Of a stretch of DNA of 64,000 nucleotides, positions 31,848 through 40,782 are shown piece after piece. The position numbers and the translations under genes were made by a program. Position 1 is the stretch's first letter; each line of letters starts with the position of its first letter. The stretch comes from Schaalia sp. HMT-172. Its GTDB lineage: Bacteria; Actinomycetota; Actinomycetes; Actinomycetales; Actinomycetaceae. The notes under the pieces are model-generated. The model had not been told where the DNA came from, did no database searches, and was given only the letters and a program-made list of their open reading frames with translations. The DNA is taken from NCBI RefSeq assembly GCF_030644365.1, contig NZ_CP130058.1, positions 682,001 to 746,000 of the forward strand, written 5' to 3'.

Positions 31848-33047
31848 CTAGCGGGCCACGGCCTCGTCGATGATGGAGGAGACATCGCGGGCCACCGACG
31901 CCCACGTGAAATGCTCGCGCACGCGCGCCCCCACGGCGGCGGCGCAGGAGGCTCGACGCACCGGATCGGTCACGGCCTCGCGCAGGGCGGGGACGAGCGC
32001 GTCCGTGAGCTCGGCGGACGTGCGGCCGTCCACGATCCAGCCGAGGGCGGGGGACGTGATGACCTCCTCCGTGCCGCCGCGAGGCGTCGCGATGATCGCG
32101 CAGTCGCCCAGGGCCGCCTCGAGGATCGAGGTGGGCAGCCCCTCCGGGTACATCGACGGGTAGACGAACACGTCGGAGCGGCGGTACAGGCTCATGACGG
32201 CCGGGAAATCCAGCTTCCCCAGGAAAGACACGGCGGGGTCGGAGCCGTAGCGCTCGTGCAGTTCGTCCTCGATCGGGCCCGAGCCGGCCACCGCCAGGCG
32301 CAGGGGGACACCCGGGAGCTCGGCGCGCAGGCGCGCGAAAGCGTCCAGCAGGGCGACGATGCCCTTCTCGGCGATGAGGCGGCCCGCGTAAGAGATGACG
32401 ATCTCGCAGTCCTCACGCCCGCGCGGCCACTGACGTTCGTAGCGGTCGTCGGCCACCGCGGTATCTTCGGGGGTCACCGCGTTATACCACACGCCCGCGG
32501 CCTCGATCCCGAAGTGACGCAGCCACTTGTTGCAGTTGCGTGACACCCCGTAGTAGGACGTCACGTGCTTCTTGACGAAGTGGGTGAGGCCATGCTCGTA
32601 GATGCCGCCGAAGAAATCCAGGACCGGGTTTCCGACGCTCATGTGCGCGGTACCATGCTCGATGAGGGCGACTGGGCGGCCCAGGCGATGCGCCAGGCGC
32701 GCGCCGAGCAGGCTGGTCAGGTGGAAGCGCGTGTTGACGATGTAGAAGTCCGCATTTTCAGCCTCGACGGCGGCCATCGTCTCCTTGAAGCGGGCATCGC
32801 GCTTGAAAAAGGGGTAACGCTGCTTGAACAGGCCCTTGGTCGGCAGGCGATAGATGCGCAGCCCGTCCTTGTCCTCGAAACGAGGCAGGGACTCGTCGTG
32901 CAGGGACGTGACGATGAAGACGTCGTAGCCGAGAAGCCTCAGCTGCTCGCTCAGGCGGTCCTGGTAGCGTTCGATGCCGCCCAGGTAGGGCAGGAAGAAC
33001 TCCATGAAGATCGCGATCTTGACGGGATGGTGAGCGCGGTCAGTCAT
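31848..33047 (-). CDS. Glycosyltransferase family 4
   Basis: A 399-residue GT-B enzyme. The N-terminal lobe has FLPYLGGIERYQDRLSEQL; the C-terminal lobe has SYAGRLIAEKGI, then FVYPSMYPEGLPTSILEA, with the E-x7-E motif for nucleotide-sugar binding. It is cytoplasmic or membrane-associated and adds a sugar to a lipid-linked glycan. It is the last gene of the minus-strand lic operon and its ATG overlaps the flippase gene by eight bases. Donor and acceptor cannot be read from sequence. Confidence 0.88.
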   Translation of the reverse strand: MTDRAHHPVKIAIFMEFFLPYLGGIERYQDRLSEQLRLLGYDVFIVTSLHDESLPRFEDKDGLRIYRLPTKGLFKQRYPFFKRDARFKETMAAVEAENADFYIVNTRFHLTSLLGARLAHRLGRPVALIEHGTAHMSVGNPVLDFFGGIYEHGLTHFVKKHVTSYYGVSRNCNKWLRHFGIEAAGVWYNAVTPEDTAVADDRYERQWPRGREDCEIVISYAGRLIAEKGIVALLDAFARLRAELPGVPLRLAVAGSGPIEDELHERYGSDPAVSFLGKLDFPAVMSLYRRSDVFVYPSMYPEGLPTSILEAALGDCAIIATPRGGTEEVITSPALGWIVDGRTSAELTDALVPALREAVTDPVRRASCAAAVGARVREHFTWASVARDVSSIIDEAVAR

Positions 33048-34392
33048 TGACGGACTCCGTTTCGGTGGGCGCGTTGCGCACGGGGATGAGCATGAATGCG
33101 ACGAAGAGCGCCGCGAGGAGGGCCATGGTGGCCGCGTAGGCCAGGGATGCGCCCATCATAGCGAAGGAGCGCACCAGCGGCGCCGCCGCCAGGTAGGCGG
33201 TCCCTCCCGCGATCAGGAACGCGACGAGGACCGCGCGCAGGCGGCGCATGGTCGCCAGCGCGTAGTAGAGGATGACGCCGGCCGCGTTGAGGGCGCCACC
33301 GAGGACGAGCACCATCAGCTCAGGCACATAGTCGGACACGTCCGTGCCGAACACGAGGGTCAGGAGCGGAGCGCCGATGAAGTAGGTGACGAGCGCGACG
33401 AGGACGAAGGCGAGCGCGGTCGTCAGGAGGCCGCGGCGAACGATCGCGAAAAACTCCCCGCGTTTGCCCTCGGCCCAGCGCAGCGCCATGCGGGTGAGGA
33501 GTGGACGGAAGACGAACAGGGACAGCATGTTGATGGCGACCGCAGGCATGTAGATGATCGCGAAGACACCCAGCTCCTCGTCCCCGAGGCTCGCGTGGAT
33601 CGCGAAGCGCGGAGCGTTGGCCAGGTACTGGTTGAGGAACGCGGCGATGAACAGGGGCAGGCATTCCCACAGGATCCCGCCGATGCCTCGTAGATTGAAC
33701 GAGGGCAGCAGTGAGAACAGGCCACGCGCGGGAATCCCGTAGGCGACGACGAGCACGACGCAGGTGACCGCGAAGGTGACGAGTGTGGCGAGGAGCAGAT
33801 CCTGGGTGACCCAGTACAGGCCCGACCACAGGAACGTCGTCGTGAAAATGCGGGCGAAACAGGCCTTGCCGGCGATGTCGAGGCGCCCGGAGCGCTGAAA
33901 CTCCGAGTAGTACACGTCCTCGAAGGCGTCGAAAATGCGCAGCAGCGCCATCGCCGCGATGACCGTGAACGCGGGGTAGGGGTCCTTCGTCGAGGAGTTC
34001 CACGAGTGGATCAGGATCAGGCACACCATGACCAGGCAGGTCAACAGCCTCGTGGACAGGTAGGTGCCGAAGTCGAAGCGTCGCCGCACGTCGGTCACGT
34101 GGAAGGTGCGCACCTCGTACAGGCCCACCGTCTGGTACTGCTGGCCGATCGCCAGGGCCAGGGTGAACAGGCCGTACTGGGCGCGCGCGAAGGAATCCGT
34201 CGCGCCCGAACGCATGATCGCCACGCCCATGATGACCACGGCGAGGCTCGACATGAGGGAGGCGGCCGTGTTCCACAGGTAGTCGCGCCCGAGCTGGCCG
34301 CGCGACTCGAGGGCCTCCTCGGTGGTCTCGACGGCCCCTCCCGTGTCCGAGGTCTCGGGCAGGGACGAGGCCGTGGTGTCCTTCTCGCTCAC
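33040..34392 (-). CDS. Polysaccharide flippase-like membrane protein (Wzx/MATE superfamily)
   Basis: A 450-residue protein with a polar N-terminus (about 1-38) and some 12 hydrophobic segments, beginning LGRDYLWNTAASLMSSLAVVIMG, which is typical of O-antigen/teichoic-acid flippases. It should move a lipid-linked oligosaccharide across the membrane. Its presence next to LicD genes suggests the flipped unit carries phosphocholine. It overlaps the LicD gene by four bases and the GT gene by eight. Confidence 0.8.
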   Translation of the reverse strand: MSEKDTTASSLPETSDTGGAVETTEEALESRGQLGRDYLWNTAASLMSSLAVVIMGVAIMRSGATDSFARAQYGLFTLALAIGQQYQTVGLYEVRTFHVTDVRRRFDFGTYLSTRLLTCLVMVCLILIHSWNSSTKDPYPAFTVIAAMALLRIFDAFEDVYYSEFQRSGRLDIAGKACFARIFTTTFLWSGLYWVTQDLLLATLVTFAVTCVVLVVAYGIPARGLFSLLPSFNLRGIGGILWECLPLFIAAFLNQYLANAPRFAIHASLGDEELGVFAIIYMPAVAINMLSLFVFRPLLTRMALRWAEGKRGEFFAIVRRGLLTTALAFVLVALVTYFIGAPLLTLVFGTDVSDYVPELMVLVLGGALNAAGVILYYALATMRRLRAVLVAFLIAGGTAYLAAAPLVRSFAMMGASLAYAATMALLAALFVAFMLIPVRNAPTETESVND

Positions 34393-35288
34393 GCGTCGGC
34401 TCCGTCCTGCGAGGCGGGGCCCGGGTCATGGGGACCAAACACGATGTGGAATGGCTCGTGGGTCACCCGATCCTGCGGATCTGGGATGCGCATGTAGTCG
34501 CCGTAGCCGCGCGTCAGCACGACGTCGTAGGCGGCCGGGATGCGCACGGTGATGTCGTCGAAAGGCACGGAGCGGGCGGGGAAGAGCTCGCCCTCCGAGG
34601 CGCTCCAGCGGCGCGGGTCGCGCGTGGAGAAGTCGCCGTAGAGCGTCGTCCCGTCGGGCGCCACCTGCGGGTTGTCGCGCCCCTTGAGCGCGGCGCGCAG
34701 CCAGCGGCGGTACAGGGTGGCCTCGTTCACGCGCAGCGCCCGCATCCCCCAGTGAGCGCAGGCCATCGCGGCGGAGGCCAGCTGGCGAGCCGGTGTGGGC
34801 AGTCCCGTCGGCGGGTTGGGGATCGAGCGCAGGAACATGAGGCGCGCCCACAGCCACGTGCCGCGCGACTGGGCGCGGAAGCGCGCCGGATCGTCCGCGA
34901 TCTGGTCCAGGACGAACAGGTCCACGCCGATCGGCATGCGGAAGGCGCGGTCCTTCGCGACCTTCGAGACGAACTCGGAGCCCTTCAGGCCGAGCACGCC
35001 GAAGCTGATCGGATAGTTCGGGTGCGTGGCGGGGGAGGCGATAAAGAACTCCTCTCCGAGGAGGGCTGGGGCCTCGGCGATGAAACGCTCGTAGTCCGCG
35101 CGCGGCATGCACACGTCCCCGTCGTCGTCCCACGGGATGAAGCCATGGTGGCGCACCGCGCCGATCGCCGTGCCGCCGTAGGCGACGTAGCGCACGCCCA
35201 GGAGCGAGCACACGCGGTCGATCTCAGCCAGGCACCGCTTGGTGACGCGCTGAATAGCTGCCAGGGTTGCGGGATCTGCCGCGCTCAT
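34389..35288 (-). CDS. LicD-family phosphocholine transferase, copy 2
   Basis: A 299-residue protein with the LicD core: YVAYGGTAIGAVRHHGFIPW, D-D-D-G-D-V and M-P-R-A-D-Y-E-R-F, a nucleotidyltransferase-like active site. LicD proteins move phosphocholine from CDP-choline to a sugar of the cell-surface glycan. This copy has DDDGDV where copy 1 has DDDIDV. It overlaps the flippase gene by four bases. Its acceptor may differ from that of the paralogue at 35320. Confidence 0.88.
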   Translation of the reverse strand: MSAADPATLAAIQRVTKRCLAEIDRVCSLLGVRYVAYGGTAIGAVRHHGFIPWDDDGDVCMPRADYERFIAEAPALLGEEFFIASPATHPNYPISFGVLGLKGSEFVSKVAKDRAFRMPIGVDLFVLDQIADDPARFRAQSRGTWLWARLMFLRSIPNPPTGLPTPARQLASAAMACAHWGMRALRVNEATLYRRWLRAALKGRDNPQVAPDGTTLYGDFSTRDPRRWSASEGELFPARSVPFDDITVRIPAAYDVVLTRGYGDYMRIPDPQDRVTHEPFHIVFGPHDPGPASQDGADA

Positions 35289-35319
35289 GTCTCTCCGATC
35301 GCTCGATGGGGCCCGGGGC

Positions 35320-36177
35320 CTACAGGGAGTCGGCGTAGGGGCCGAAGTCGATGACCGCGGCCTCGTGGTTGTAACGCTGCTCCGGGGGCGGCAGCTGCAT
35401 ATAGTCGCCGTATCCGCGCCGCAGCAGCGCGTCGTACTGGTTCTGAATCATGACCGTGATGTCCTCGAAGGGGACGTCGCGCGTGGGGAAAAATTCCTCC
35501 TCGCGCACGATCCAGTTCTGCGGGTCGCGCATCGTGAAGTCCGCGTAGACGCCCGTGCCGGCCCCCTCGTATCGGCGAACCGCCTTCTCCCAGCGCTCCT
35601 GCAGGCTGCGAGGCGTCGCACGCGCGGCCTTCAGGCCCAGGTGCGCCACGGTCGTCGCGGAGAAGATCAGCGCCTTCTTCCACGCGGGGGTGTTGATCAG
35701 GTGGGGACGAGGCGTCCCCTGCAGGAAGAGGAGGCGACCCCACCACCACGACTGGCGGGACATCTGGCGGAAGGCCTTCTCGTCGGCCGGGATCTCGTCC
35801 AGGGGCAGGATGTCCAGGAAAAACGGCATGCGGTACTTCGAGTCCTTGTCGGCCTCGGGAATCAGGAGCGTGCCCGGCATGACCATCTTCGTGAACATGA
35901 AGGGGAAGTCCTCGCGCGTGCGCGTGTTATCCAGGCGGAAACGCTCATCCAGCAGCGCGGGCGCCTCGGACAGGAAACGCTCGTAGTCGGCGCGCGTCAT
36001 CATCACGTCGATGTCGTCATCCCAGGGGATGAAGCCGCCGTGGCGGATCGCGCCAATCGCGGTGCCGCCGTAGATCGCGTAGGACACACCGATCTGCCGA
36101 CAGACCCGGTCGAGCTCGGCCAGGATCAGCGTCAGGAGCTTCTGGACCTTACGCAGGTCGGTGTCGGGCGTCGTCAT
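35320..36177 (-). CDS. licD: LicD-family phosphocholine transferase, copy 1
   Basis: A 285-residue protein with the full LicD signature: GVSYAIYGGTAIGAIRHGGF, IPWDDDIDVMMTRADYERFL, and a conserved F-x-T-R-D-V-P-F-E-D near the C-terminus. ATG 36177 is supported by GGAGG just upstream; the open frame extends to 36237 into the next gene without an RBS. It transfers phosphocholine from CDP-choline made by the LicC-LicA fusion to the glycan. Two LicD proteins in one operon recall pneumococcal LicD1/LicD2. Confidence 0.9.
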   Translation of the reverse strand: MTTPDTDLRKVQKLLTLILAELDRVCRQIGVSYAIYGGTAIGAIRHGGFIPWDDDIDVMMTRADYERFLSEAPALLDERFRLDNTRTREDFPFMFTKMVMPGTLLIPEADKDSKYRMPFFLDILPLDEIPADEKAFRQMSRQSWWWGRLLFLQGTPRPHLINTPAWKKALIFSATTVAHLGLKAARATPRSLQERWEKAVRRYEGAGTGVYADFTMRDPQNWIVREEEFFPTRDVPFEDITVMIQNQYDALLRRGYGDYMQLPPPEQRYNHEAAVIDFGPYADSL

Positions 36178-36233
36178 AAGTCCTCCGAATACGACTAAGC
36201 GGGTGGGCGCGCCTGCGCCCACCCGCCATTGTC

Positions 36234-37208
36234 TCACGCCTGAGAGGTGCTGACCTTCTCCGAGCGTTTGGGAAGCAGGTCACCCCAGTTCGAGGTGGCC
36301 GCCAGGACCGTGCCCACCAGGATGATGACGCAGCACAGGACCTGCATGGGCGTCGGGATCGTTCCCTGCAACACCAGGGCAAAGATGATCGCCCACGCCG
36401 AGTAGGAGATGTTCAGGGCCATGCCGCGCGAGGCGCCGATGGCCGACAGGGCCTTGTAGTAGAAGAGGTACGAGGCCGTGCCCGCCAGGCCGGCCAGGGC
36501 AACCACGCCCGCGGACAGGTGAGCCAGCGAGTGGAGCGTGAAGCCGAAGATGCCCGCGATGGGAGCAACGATGAAGAGGTAGACCATGGCCGATGTGGTC
36601 TCGCGGATCTGGAGGGCCACCTCGTTATCCACGGCCTCGTCGCGCATACCCCACGTGAGGATCACGGCCTCGGAACCCCAGCCGACCACGCAGGCCAGGG
36701 CACCGGCGACGCCCAGGATCGCGTTGCCGCCCTCAATCGGCTCCGCCGTCGCCGACCAGCCCGTCGCGACGATCGCGCCAAGCGCGACCAGGAGGGCAAT
36801 GATCTGACGCGGAGCCATGCGCTCCTTCAAGAGAATGAAGGCCAGCAGGGTGCCCAGCGCCGGGTAGAACGTCGAGATGATCGCGGTCAGGCCGGGGCCG
36901 ATGTTGTCGATGGCGATGAGGTAACCGCTCATGCCGATCGGGCCGCCCAGGAGCGCCGCAGCGATGACCGACTTGCCGGGGCGCGTGCGCAGCGCCGCCC
37001 AGGTGTCCTTCAGGCGGCCTCGGAGAGCCATATACACGACCAGGATGACGGCACACGCGACGTCGTGCAGGACCGCGCCGGCGAGCGCCGACTGGCCGAA
37101 GTCGGCGAACGGAATCATGGCTAGCGCGATCGCTAGGACGACCGTGTCCAGGCCCCATAGCGCGCCCGAGAAGAAGCCGTAGCGCTTGCCTCCGTGCTGT
37201 GTTTTCAT
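36234..37208 (-). CDS. licB: LicB-like choline transporter (DMT/EamA superfamily)
   Basis: A 324-residue protein with ten hydrophobic segments and the internal duplication typical of EamA/DMT carriers (GGPIGMSGYLIAIDNIGPG and FYPALGTLLAFILLKERM in the first half). LicB of lic1 loci belongs to this superfamily and imports choline. Its placement between the choline kinase/cytidylyltransferase and licD, overlapping the former by four bases, supports choline as substrate. The superfamily alone would not identify it. Confidence 0.82.
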   Translation of the reverse strand: MKTQHGGKRYGFFSGALWGLDTVVLAIALAMIPFADFGQSALAGAVLHDVACAVILVVYMALRGRLKDTWAALRTRPGKSVIAAALLGGPIGMSGYLIAIDNIGPGLTAIISTFYPALGTLLAFILLKERMAPRQIIALLVALGAIVATGWSATAEPIEGGNAILGVAGALACVVGWGSEAVILTWGMRDEAVDNEVALQIRETTSAMVYLFIVAPIAGIFGFTLHSLAHLSAGVVALAGLAGTASYLFYYKALSAIGASRGMALNISYSAWAIIFALVLQGTIPTPMQVLCCVIILVGTVLAATSNWGDLLPKRSEKVSTSQA

Positions 37209-39040
37209 GCCAGTTCACCCTCCTGGGAAACCTGCGCGCCCGAGGTCGAGGTGGCCTCGTACGAAGCGAGCAGGGAATCGATTGTGCGTGTCGCGTGCGA
37301 GTAGTAGATGTAGAGCCATTCGCCGACGTCGTCGCCTTCGGCCTCCTTGACCAGCGCCCACAGGTACCAGCACCAGCCGGCAAAGACCTCGTAGGCGAAG
37401 AAGTGGCGCGCCTCGCGCTCGGTGGGGGTGTGGCCCAGGTAGTACTCCAGGGCGGCGGCCGCGCGCTCGCGGGTCATCTCCGCCGTGCACACGGTCATCG
37501 TGCCGAAGTCGGCAGCCATGTCCGACATGCCCGCGTACTCCCAGTCGATGAGACTGATGTTGCCATCGTTATCCACCAGGAAATTCGGGGGGAAGAAGTC
37601 GTTGTGCGAGGGGACCTTATCGAAGCCGTCCGTGTCCGCGAATGCTTTCAGTCGCAGGACCTTGTCGCGCAGCTCGAAGTATCCGGGAACGTCAATCGGG
37701 CCGAAAGTCTTCAGGATGCCCTCGTAGCGCAAGCCTTCGGTGACGAAGTCGAAGGAGCGGTCCAGCACGCGACCGGAGGTGTGCAGGGCGCGGTCCATCT
37801 CCATGGCCGCTTTCAGTTCTTCGGGGCGGGTCACGTCCAGGTTGCGCACGTCGCGCACGAAACGCGAGAGCTTCCATCCCGCCGCCGGGTCACCCGTGAT
37901 GAAGGTATCGTCGATGCCGAGTTCGGCGGCCAGGCGCAAGCCGGCGAACTCTGCGCTGCGGTCCACGATCTTTTCCGTGCCGATGCCGGGGTGGCGGTAG
38001 ACGTACTCGTCGTCTCCGACCGCGAAGTGGCACGACAGGTTCGTGATGCCCTGCTTGAGGGGGTAGAAGTCGCGGATCTCCGACTTTGCGCAGCCCAGAG
38101 TCTCGACGATGTGGTCGAATACCTCGGAGTCGACGTTTTCGATGAACAGCGGATCGAAGTCGCGCAGCTCGTCGACTGAATCGAACTCGTGGATGACGCC
38201 GTCGGGGTAGCGGCGGATCACCATGTCGAACGACTTGATGTGATCCAGGTAGATGGACTCCCACAGCTTCGAGACTGTCTCGGGCTTGTCGTAGACCTGT
38301 TCGAGGATCTCGCGGAACGTTGCGGAGAAGTTGCGGTCGAAGTAGACGTGGCCGAGCATGACCCACGCATCCTCGCCGCCCACGGTCGCGCCCGTGATGC
38401 GGTCGCCCGCGCCCACCTTGATGCACCACTCGTCGGTGGGGCCCTCGACGTAGTTGGCCGAGTAGTAGGACTTGTAAACGTAGGATTCGAAGGGGTTGGT
38501 CGTGAAGTAGTCGTCCGAGGAGCACACGTAGGTGTTGTCCAGGCGTTCCCGCACGCGCCACAGGGAGCCGTTGTTGTTGCGCGTGGCGTACTCGCGGTTG
38601 ACGACGATGTCGACGCCGTACTTGTCTGCCAGGTAGAAGAAGTATTCCTTCTTGTAGCCGACGACCAGCGCGATGTTCGTGATGCCAACCTCGTGGAGCT
38701 GGCGGATCTGGCGCTCGACCAGGATCTCGCCGCGCACCTTGAGCGTGCCCTTGGGGCGTTCGTAGCTGATCGGGGCGAATCGGGAGGACAGGCCGGCCGC
38801 CATGATGACGGCGCCCGTGACGCGATAGGGTTCCAGCGCTGCGCGTCCCGCGTCGGTGATGGCGCGGTCCTCGATGTAGCCGGCGGCCTCACACTCGCGC
38901 GTCGCGGTGTTGACGCGGCCCAGGCTCATGTTGGTGGCCACGGACAGCGCGCGCTGCGTGAGTGCGGATCCGGCCCGTGCCAGGGCGGTCAGGACGTTGA
39001 ATTGGGGTTCGCTCAGGGTGCCAACGTTCGTCGACGACAT
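37205..39040 (-). CDS. wHTH-LicC-LicA fusion: CTP:phosphocholine cytidylyltransferase and choline kinase
   Basis: A 611-residue three-part protein. Residues 1-75 form a MarR-like winged helix (SEPQFNVLTALARAG, then LTQRALSVATNMSLGRVN). Residues about 76-300 are a nucleotidyltransferase of LicC type (VIMAAGLSSRFAP, then ERPKGTLKVRGE). The rest is a LicA-type choline kinase (SHNDFFPPNFLV near 480, LIDWEYAGM near 500). Together they convert imported choline to phosphocholine and then CDP-choline in the cytoplasm. It is the first gene of the lic operon. The wHTH may regulate the operon or only help structure; half-sites in the promoter are compatible with autoregulation. Confidence 0.88.
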   Translation of the reverse strand: MSSTNVGTLSEPQFNVLTALARAGSALTQRALSVATNMSLGRVNTATRECEAAGYIEDRAITDAGRAALEPYRVTGAVIMAAGLSSRFAPISYERPKGTLKVRGEILVERQIRQLHEVGITNIALVVGYKKEYFFYLADKYGVDIVVNREYATRNNNGSLWRVRERLDNTYVCSSDDYFTTNPFESYVYKSYYSANYVEGPTDEWCIKVGAGDRITGATVGGEDAWVMLGHVYFDRNFSATFREILEQVYDKPETVSKLWESIYLDHIKSFDMVIRRYPDGVIHEFDSVDELRDFDPLFIENVDSEVFDHIVETLGCAKSEIRDFYPLKQGITNLSCHFAVGDDEYVYRHPGIGTEKIVDRSAEFAGLRLAAELGIDDTFITGDPAAGWKLSRFVRDVRNLDVTRPEELKAAMEMDRALHTSGRVLDRSFDFVTEGLRYEGILKTFGPIDVPGYFELRDKVLRLKAFADTDGFDKVPSHNDFFPPNFLVDNDGNISLIDWEYAGMSDMAADFGTMTVCTAEMTRERAAAALEYYLGHTPTEREARHFFAYEVFAGWCWYLWALVKEAEGDDVGEWLYIYYSHATRTIDSLLASYEATSTSGAQVSQEGELA

Positions 39041-39085
39041 GCGACCACCTTTCGTTCACTGGTTCAGCTGGGTGAAACATGTTCG

Positions 39086-39114
39086 AGCGTAGCATCCGTA
39101 GCTCAAAAAGTGAA
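39086..39114 (-). promoter_or_regulatory. Promoter of the lic operon with GTTCA half-sites
   Basis: On the minus strand a TTCACT -35 (39109-39114) is separated by 17 bases from an extended -10, TGC-TACGCT (39086-39091). CATGTTC and GAACATG inverted copies (39078-39084 and 39112-39118) bracket it, and GTGAA/TTCAC half-sites continue to the RBS. Confidence 0.45.
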
Positions 39115-39132
39115 CATGAGGGGTGGTCGAAT

Positions 39133-40767
39133 TTAGTGATCTTGTAGTCTCTCGCGGGTCACTCCGCCCCACAGGTATGCGGCCAGCGCGATGGCGACGA
39201 ATCCGGCGAGCGCGCCGACCACCCACACGGTCATCGGGCCGACGGGAGCGTTCGGCCACCACCACTCGTTGCCGTCGCTCAGGTTGCGCGTCGACAGGTC
39301 GATCGGCATCCCATGCGCCGTGTGCCCGAAGGCATAGCGCTCGATCACCAGGTACAGCGCCCGCGCGTTCGTCAGCGCCCACACGGCGGCGACGAGGCCC
39401 GTGCCGACGCGCCCCGCGACGCCCTGCGGCACGCGGAAGGGACGGCTACCGAGCGAGCGGCCACCCTCGTCACGGGCGGGGGAGGGGGCCAGGAGCATGA
39501 GCATGAAGACCGCGAAGAGCGGCAGCATGTAGCGCGGCTGGTAGGTGAGGACGTTGTTGAAGTGTCCGCGCAGGCCAATCACCACGGGAACGCCCGTGAT
39601 CGCGCCGGCCACCGTGATCGCAGACAGGACCTTACGCCAGGACAGCGAGCGCAGCGACCACGCGAGGAGAGCGACCACCACGAGGGAGGCGCCAGAAGAC
39701 ACCGTTCCCTGATAGGACACGTCGTTCCAGCCCGGACCGAACAGGTAGCCGACAAAGCCGCGCAGATAGTTGGGCAGCGCAGACACGTTCAGGTACACAA
39801 TGCGCCACCACGACTCCCCCGAGACGTCACTCCCTGACGCCAGGTGCGAGGCCGCCACGTTCGTGCGCGACATGACCCAGATACCCACGGCGGAGGCGAC
39901 GCACGACAGGCAAGCCTCGGGCACGATGCGCCTGCTCAGCGGCACAGCAAAGGCCAGGGCGACCGTGATGACGAAGAGGAAGAAGGCGCTGTCGCCGCGC
40001 GACGTGCACGCCAGGACCGCCCCCGCCAGCGCGCAGGCAATCAGCCCGGCGCGCCTGCGCCCCTCGGAGCGCGTGGACGCCAGGAGAGCGGAGGCGAACG
40101 CAAACGTGCCGGTCATCGCCCACGAGGAGGGGTTCATCCCGGTGATGAAATAGAAGCCCATCGGAAGCCACGCGACCGTCAGGGCGACGCTGATGGCGCG
40201 TCGCAGACCCGAGTCGGCCAACGCGATGATCGCGCCAAGCAGGCCGATCGCTAGCAGCGCGTTAAACGCCCGCAGCGCCAGCACCGCGCGATTCGTCGAA
40301 TGCTGCACGAACAGATGGGCAAACTGGTAGTAGCCCCACGGGTAGTTGCCGTCGTCCCAGCGCAGGGTCGGCGCCAGCTCCTCGTCCGAGGCGTTGAGGG
40401 CGCACTGCGCGGAATTATCGTGGTCGAAGGCGTAGCAGGTGACGTACTCTTTGGCCAGCGACTGCGGCACCATGACAGCCTTCTCGCCGTCCTTGGTGGA
40501 GATCTGGCAGCCGGTCTCGTCCACGGGCGGTGGACACCACATGGACCCCACGTGAAAATCCTCGTCCGGCGAGGAACCAACGGGGGATGAGACCACCCAC
40601 GCCAGCGACGCCGCAATGACCGCGACCACGAGGAGGACCGCGAGAAGGTAGCGAGAGCGAGCGGGCGTGCCACGGCCTCGTCCAGGGGCACCGGGGGTGG
40701 AGGAGGCCGACTGTGCCTCCTGCGGTCCTCCCTCACCCACGCGCAGTTCCTGCGGTTTCTCGCTCAC
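39133..40767 (-). CDS. DUF2142 polytopic membrane protein, copy 1
   Basis: A 544-residue protein. After a polar N-terminus there is one membrane segment, then SSPVGSSPDEDFHVGSMWC, an extracytoplasmic loop with paired Cys, then about ten more segments. This is the DUF2142 pattern, a GT-C-like family frequent in polysaccharide loci. The acidic D-E-D just after the first segment is typical of GT-C enzymes. It may be a polyprenyl-phosphate-dependent glycosyltransferase; the activity is unproven. A paralogue lies at 57620. It shares direction with the GT gene upstream (40783), with a 15-base gap. Confidence 0.8.
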   Translation of the reverse strand: MSEKPQELRVGEGGPQEAQSASSTPGAPGRGRGTPARSRYLLAVLLVVAVIAASLAWVVSSPVGSSPDEDFHVGSMWCPPPVDETGCQISTKDGEKAVMVPQSLAKEYVTCYAFDHDNSAQCALNASDEELAPTLRWDDGNYPWGYYQFAHLFVQHSTNRAVLALRAFNALLAIGLLGAIIALADSGLRRAISVALTVAWLPMGFYFITGMNPSSWAMTGTFAFASALLASTRSEGRRRAGLIACALAGAVLACTSRGDSAFFLFVITVALAFAVPLSRRIVPEACLSCVASAVGIWVMSRTNVAASHLASGSDVSGESWWRIVYLNVSALPNYLRGFVGYLFGPGWNDVSYQGTVSSGASLVVVALLAWSLRSLSWRKVLSAITVAGAITGVPVVIGLRGHFNNVLTYQPRYMLPLFAVFMLMLLAPSPARDEGGRSLGSRPFRVPQGVAGRVGTGLVAAVWALTNARALYLVIERYAFGHTAHGMPIDLSTRNLSDGNEWWWPNAPVGPMTVWVVGALAGFVAIALAAYLWGGVTRERLQDH

Positions 40768-40782
40768 GCGCCCACCGTCGTC

